A DNA stretch of 64,000 nt from VXYL01 sp965243175. GTDB lineage: Bacteria; Pseudomonadota; Gammaproteobacteria; Pseudomonadales; Azotimanducaceae. Position 1 is the first letter of the stretch. Each line of letters starts with the position of its first letter. The stretch is taken from contig OZ251532.1 of the NCBI GenBank assembly GCA_965243175.1, forward strand, positions 4,464,001 to 4,528,000. The letters run 5' to 3'. The notes below the pieces were generated by a model. It saw only the letters and a list, made by a program, of their open reading frames with translations, was not told where the DNA came from and searched no databases. Below, piece by piece: positions 56,501 to 62,500 of this stretch. Made by a program: the position numbers and the translations under genes.

Positions 56501-59500
56501 AACGTGAGCGTGTTCTGGGTGCCCTGCGCGATGCCGTCCGTGTCGTCCACCGTGACCGAGGACGTGTTGCCGCTGGTGATCGTCGCGGTCACGGTCTGGG
56601 TGGGCTCCGACGACAGGCGCACGGTGTAGTCGTTGGAGTTGGTGCTGGACGAAAACAGCTCGTTCAGCGCCAGCGGGCCGGACTGGTCGTTCGCCGTGTT
56701 CGGGTCGGCGTCGAAGACGAAAGCCGGGGTGTCGTCGTCCGTGGTGTTCGCGGTGATCGTCGCAGCCAGGTTCGTGTACTCGCTTGCCGACGACGTGGTG
56801 GAAGTGTGGGTGATGGTGGCGGAGTCGGGGACGCCGTTGTCGTCGTCGGCCGCGGTCAGCGTCACCGTTTGCGGGGTGTTCCAGTTCGTGCTCGTGAACG
56901 TCAGGGTGTTCTGGTCGCCGTTCAGGCTGTCGCCGTCCGTGTCGCCCACGGTCACCGCGGCGTCGTTGCTCGTGATGGTCACGGTGGCGGTCTGGGTCGG
57001 TTCGGACGACAGGCGCACGGTGTAGTCCACCGAGTTGTTGCTCGCGCTGGGCAGTTCGTTCAGCGCCAAGGGGCCGGACTGGTCGTTCGCCGTGCCCGGG
57101 TCCGCGTCGAGGAGGATGCCCGCCGTGTCGTCGTCGTCCACCGTCACCTGCACACTCGGGCGCGAGCCGGAGGGCAGGCTTCCGTAGCCGCCGCCGCTGG
57201 CCGTGTGGGCGAGGGTCGGCGTCTCGTTCACGGCGTTGCCGTCGTCGGCCGCGGCCACCGTCACGGGCTGGGCGGTGGCCCAGTTCATGGTCGTGAACGT
57301 CAGGGTGTTCTGGTCGCCGGTCGTCGTGGACGTGTCCACGGTCACGGCACCCGAAGCGCCGGAGACCGTGACCGTCACGGTGGCGCTCGGCTGGGTGCTC
57401 AGGCGGATGGTGTAGGTGGCGTCGGCGTTTTCGTTCACCGCGAGCGTGGTCGTGCTCACCTGCAGGCTCGCGGTGTCGTTGTCCGTGGACGTGGCCTCGA
57501 GATCCGCCGCCGCCACGCTGCCGTAGTCGGCGCCGCTCGCCGTGTGGCGGAACGTCGCCGTCTCGTTCTCGCCGTTGTCGTCGTTCGCCGCCGTCACCGT
57601 CACCGTCCGCTCGGTGTCCCAGTTGGCGGTGGTGAACGTCAGCGACGTCTGGATGCCGACCTCGGTGGACGTATCCGCCGCGAGGCCGTCGCCTGCGCCC
57701 GTGATCGTCACCGTCACGCTGCCGCCGACTGGTTCCGTCGCCAGCTGGACCGTGTAGGCGGCGTCGTCTTCCTCCGGCACCGTCAGGGTGGACGACGACA
57801 AGGTGATGGCCGGGGTCTCGTTGTCGTTGACGCTGGCCGTGAAGCTGCCGTCTACGTTGGTGTACTCGCTGTTCGGGGTCGTCGCCGCGGTATGCGTGAT
57901 CGTCACGGACTCGTCGAAGCCGTTGTCGTCCTGCTGGGCGGTCAGGGTCACCGTTTGGGGCGTGTTCCAGTTGCTCGACGTGAACGTCAGGGTGTTCTGG
58001 ACGCCGTTGGCCACGCCGTCCGTGTCGTCCACCGTGACCGACGAGGTGTTGCCGCTGGCGATCGTCGCCGTGACCGTCCGGGTCGGGAGCGACGACAGGC
58101 GCACCGTGTAGTCGTCGGAGTTGGTGCTGGACGACGACAGCTCGTCCAGCTGCAAAGGACCGGACTGATCGTTCGCCGTGTCCGGGTCGGCGTCGAAGAC
58201 GAAGGCGGGTGCGTCGTCGTCCGCGGTGTTCGCCGTGATGGTCGCCTGCAGGTTCGCGTACTCGCTCGACGACGACGTGGTGGACGTGTGGGTGATGGTG
58301 GCGGACTCGGGGGTGCCGTTGTCGTCGTCGGCCGCGGTCAGGGTCACCGTCTGGGGGGTGTTCCAGTTCGTGCTCGTGAACGTCAGGGTGTTCTGGTCGC
58401 CGAGGGTGTCGCCGTCCGTGTCGCCCACCGTCACAGCGGCATCGTTGCTGGTGATCGTCACCGTCGCGTCCTGGGTCGGTTCCGAGGACAGGCGCACGGT
58501 GTAGTCGACGGAGTTGTTGGACGCCGAGGGGAGTTCGTTCAGCGCCAGCGGGCCGGACTGGTCGTTCGCCGTATTCGGGTCCGCGTCGAGGAGGATGCCG
58601 GCGGTGTCGTCGTCGTCCACCGTCACCTGCACGCCGGGGCGCGAACCCGCCGCCAGGCCGCCGTAGTCGCCGCCGCTCGCCGTGTGGGCGAGCGCGACCT
58701 CCTCGTCGCGGATGTTGCCGTCGTCGCCGGCGGCCACCGTCACCGTTTGCGGCGTGGCCCAGTTCGCGTTCGTGAACGTCAGGGTGTTCTGGTCGCCGGT
58801 CGTGGTGGACGTGTCCACGGTCACCGCACCGCTGGCGCCGGAGACCGTGACCGTCACGGTTGCGCTCGGCTGGGTGCTGAGGCGGACGGTGTAGGTGGCG
58901 TTGGCGTTTTCGTTCACGGCGAGTGTGGCCGTGCTCACTTGCAGGCCCGGCATGTCGTTGTCCGTGGACGTCGCCACCAGCTCCGCCGCCGTCACGGTGC
59001 CGTAGTCGGCACCCGTCGCGGCGTGGCTGAAGGTGACGTCTTCGTTCTGGCCGTTCTGGTCGTTGGCCGCGGTCACCGTCACCGAGCGGGCGGTGTTCCA
59101 GTTGGCGGTGGTGAAGGTGAGGGCCGTCGGGCTGGCCGTGAGGCCGTCCGCCGCGCCGGTGATGGTCACCGTGACGTCGCCGCCGACTGGTTCGGTGGCC
59201 AAGCGCACGGTGTAGGCGGCGTCGTCTTCCTCCGGCACCGTCAGGGTGGTCGTCGACAAGGTGATGGCCGGGGTTTCGTCGTCGTTCACGCTGGCGGTGA
59301 AGTTGGCGTTGACGTTGGCGTATTCGCTGTTCGTGGCCGTGGTCGCGGCGTGGGCGATGGTCACGGACTCGTCGTAGCCGTCGTCGTCCTGCTGGGCGGT
59401 GAGGGTCACCGTCTGGGGGGTGTTCCAGTTCGCGGACGTGAACGTCAGGGTGTTCTGGTCGCCGACCGTGTCGCCGTCCGTGTCGTCCACCGTGACCGCG

Positions 59501-62500
59501 CCGGTGTCGGCGCTGGTGATGGTCGCCGTGACCGTCTGCGTGGGTTGCGACCTCAGGCGCACGGTGTAGTCGGCGGAGTTGGTGCTGGACGAAAACAGCT
59601 CGTTCAGCGCCAGCGGGCCGGACTGGTCGTTCTCCGTGTTCGGGTCGGCGTCGAAGACGAAGCTGCGCGGGTCGTCGTCGCTGGTGTTGGCCGTCAACGT
59701 CGCTTGCAGGTTCGTGTACTCGCTCGCCGTCGGCGTGGTGGCCGTATGGGTGATGGTCGCGGACTCGCCCACGCCGTCGTCGTCCTGGGCGGCGGTCAGG
59801 GTCACCGTCTGCGGGGTGTTCCAGTTGGCGTTCGTGAACACGAGGGTGTTCTGGTCGCCCGGCGTGTCGGTGTCCGTGTCGCCGATTGCCACGGCAGCGT
59901 CGTTGCTGGTGATCGTCACCGTGGCGGTCTGGGTCGGCTCCGACGACAGGCGCACGGTGTAGTCGTGGGTGTTGTTGGTGGCCGTGGACAGCTCGTGTAC
60001 CAGCACCGGGCCAGGCTGGTCGTTCGCGGTGTCCGGGTCGGCGTCGACGAGGATGCCCGCCGTGTCGTCGTCGTCCACCGTCACCGTCACGCCGGGGCGC
60101 GAAGCCGGCGCGAGGCTGCCGTAGCCGCCGCCGCTTGCGTCGTGGGCGAGCGACACTTCCTCGTCGCGGGCGTTGTCGTCGTCGCCCGCGGACACCGTCA
60201 CGGTCTGGTTCGTGGCCCAGTTGGTGCTCGTGAACGTAAGGGTGTTCTGGTCGCCGCTCGTCGTGGACGTGTCCACGGTCACCGCCCCGGACGCGCCGGA
60301 GACGGTCACCGTCACGTTCGCGCTCGGCTGGGTGTTGAGGCGGATGGCGTAGGTGGCGTTGGCGTTTTCGTTCACCGTGAGGGTGGCCGTGCTCACCTGC
60401 AGGCTCGCGGTGTCGTTGTCCGTGGCCGTCGCTTCGAGCAACGCCGCCGCGACGCTGCCGTAGTCGGCGCCGGTCGCCGCGTGGCGGAAGGTCGCCGTCT
60501 CGTTCTCGCCGTTGTCGTCGTTCGCCGCCGTCACCGTCACGGTCCGCGCCGTGTCCCAGTTGGCGGTGGTGAACGTCAGCGACGTCTGGATGCCGACCTC
60601 GGTGGACGTGTCCGCCGCGAGGCCGTCGCCCGCGCCCGTGATCGTCACCGTCACGCTGCCGCCGACTGGTTCCGTCGCCAGCTGGACGGTGTAGGCGGCG
60701 TCGTCTTCCTCCGGCACCGTCAGGGTGGACGACGACAAGGTGATGGCCGGGGTCTCGTTGTCGTTCACCGATGCGGTGAAGTCGCCGGACACGTTGGTGT
60801 ACTCGCTGCTCGACGTCGTCGCCGCGCTGTGGGTGATGGTGACGGTTTCGTCGAAGCCGTTGTCGTCCTGCTGGGCGCTCAGGGTCACGGTCTGGGGGGT
60901 GTTCCAGTTCGTCGCCGTGAACGTGAGGGTGTTCTGGTCGCCCGGGGTGTTGGTGTCGGTGTCGTCCACGGTCACCGAGGAGGTGGTGCCGCTCGTGATC
61001 GTCGCCGTGACGGTCTGGGTCGGCTCCGACGACAGGCGCACGGTGTAGTCGGCCGAGTTGGTGCTGGACGACGACAGTTCGTTCAGTTGCAGCGGGCCCG
61101 CCTGGTCGTTCGCCGCGTTCGGGTCGGCGTCGAAGACGAAGGCGGGGGCGTCGTCGTCCGTCGTGTTGGCGGTGATGGTGGCCCGCAGGTTCGTGTACTC
61201 GCTTGCCGTCGCCGTAGTGGACGTGTGGGTGATGGTGGCGCTTTCGGGGGCGCCGTTGTCGTCGTCCGCTGCGGTCAGGGTCACCGTTTGGGGGGTGTTC
61301 CAGTTCGTGCTGGTGAACGTCAGGGTGTTCTGGTCGCCGTTCGTGTTGTCGCCGTCGGTATCGTCCACGGTCACCGCGGCGTCGTTGCTGGCGATCGTCA
61401 CCGTGGCGTCCTGAGTCGGCTCCGAGGACAAGCGCACCGTGTAGTCCACCGAGTTGTTGGTCGCCGAGGGGAGTTCGTTCAGCGCCAGCGGGCCGGGCTG
61501 GTCGTTCGCGGTGTTCGGGTCGGCATCGAGGACGATGCCCGCCGTGTCGTCGTCGTCCACCGTCACCTGCACGCTCGGGCGCGAGCCGGACGGCAGGCTT
61601 CCGTAGCCGCCGCCGCTGGCCGTGTGGGCGAGGGTCGGCGTCTCGTTCACGGCGTTGCCGTCGTCGGCCGCGGCCACCGTCACGGGCTGGGCGGTGGCCC
61701 AGTTCATGGTCGTGAACGTCAGGGTGTTCTGGTCGCCGGTCGTCGTGGACGTGTCCACGGTCACGGCGCCCGAAGCGCCGGAAACCGTCACCGTCACGTC
61801 GGCACTCGGCTGCGTGTTGAGGCGGATGGTGTAGGTGGCGTTGGCGTTTTCGTTCACCGCGAGCGTGGCCGTGCTCGTTTGCAGGCTCGCGGTGTCGTTG
61901 TCCGTGGACGTGGCCTCGAGATCCGCCGCCGCGACGCTGCCGTAGTCGGCGCCGGTCGCCGTGTGGCGGAACGTCGCCGTCTCGTTCTCGCCGTTGTCGT
62001 CGTTCGCCGCCGTCACCGTCACGGTCCGCGCCGTGTCCCAGTTGGCCGTGGTGAACGTCAGCGACGTCTGGATGCCGACCTCGGTGGACGTATCCGCCGC
62101 GAGGCCGTCGCCCGCGCCCGTGATCGCCACCGTCACGCTGCCGCCCACAGGCTCCGTCGCCAGCTGGACGGTGTAGGCGGCGTCGTCTTCCTCCGGCACC
62201 GTCAGGATGGACGACGACAAGGTGATGGCCGGGGTCTCGTTGTCGTTGACGCCGGCCGTGAAGCTGCCGTCTACGTTGGTGTACTCGCTGTTCGGGATCG
62301 TCGCCGCGGTGTGGGTGATCGTCACGGACTCGTCAAAGCCGTTGTCGTCCTGCTGGGCGGTCAGGGTCACCGTCTGCGGAGTGTTCCAGTTGCTCGACGT
62401 GAACGTCAGGGTGTTCTGGACGCCGTTGGCGACGCCGTCCGTGTCGTCCACCGTGACCGACGAGGTGTTGCCGCTGGTGATCGTCGCCGTGACCGTCCGG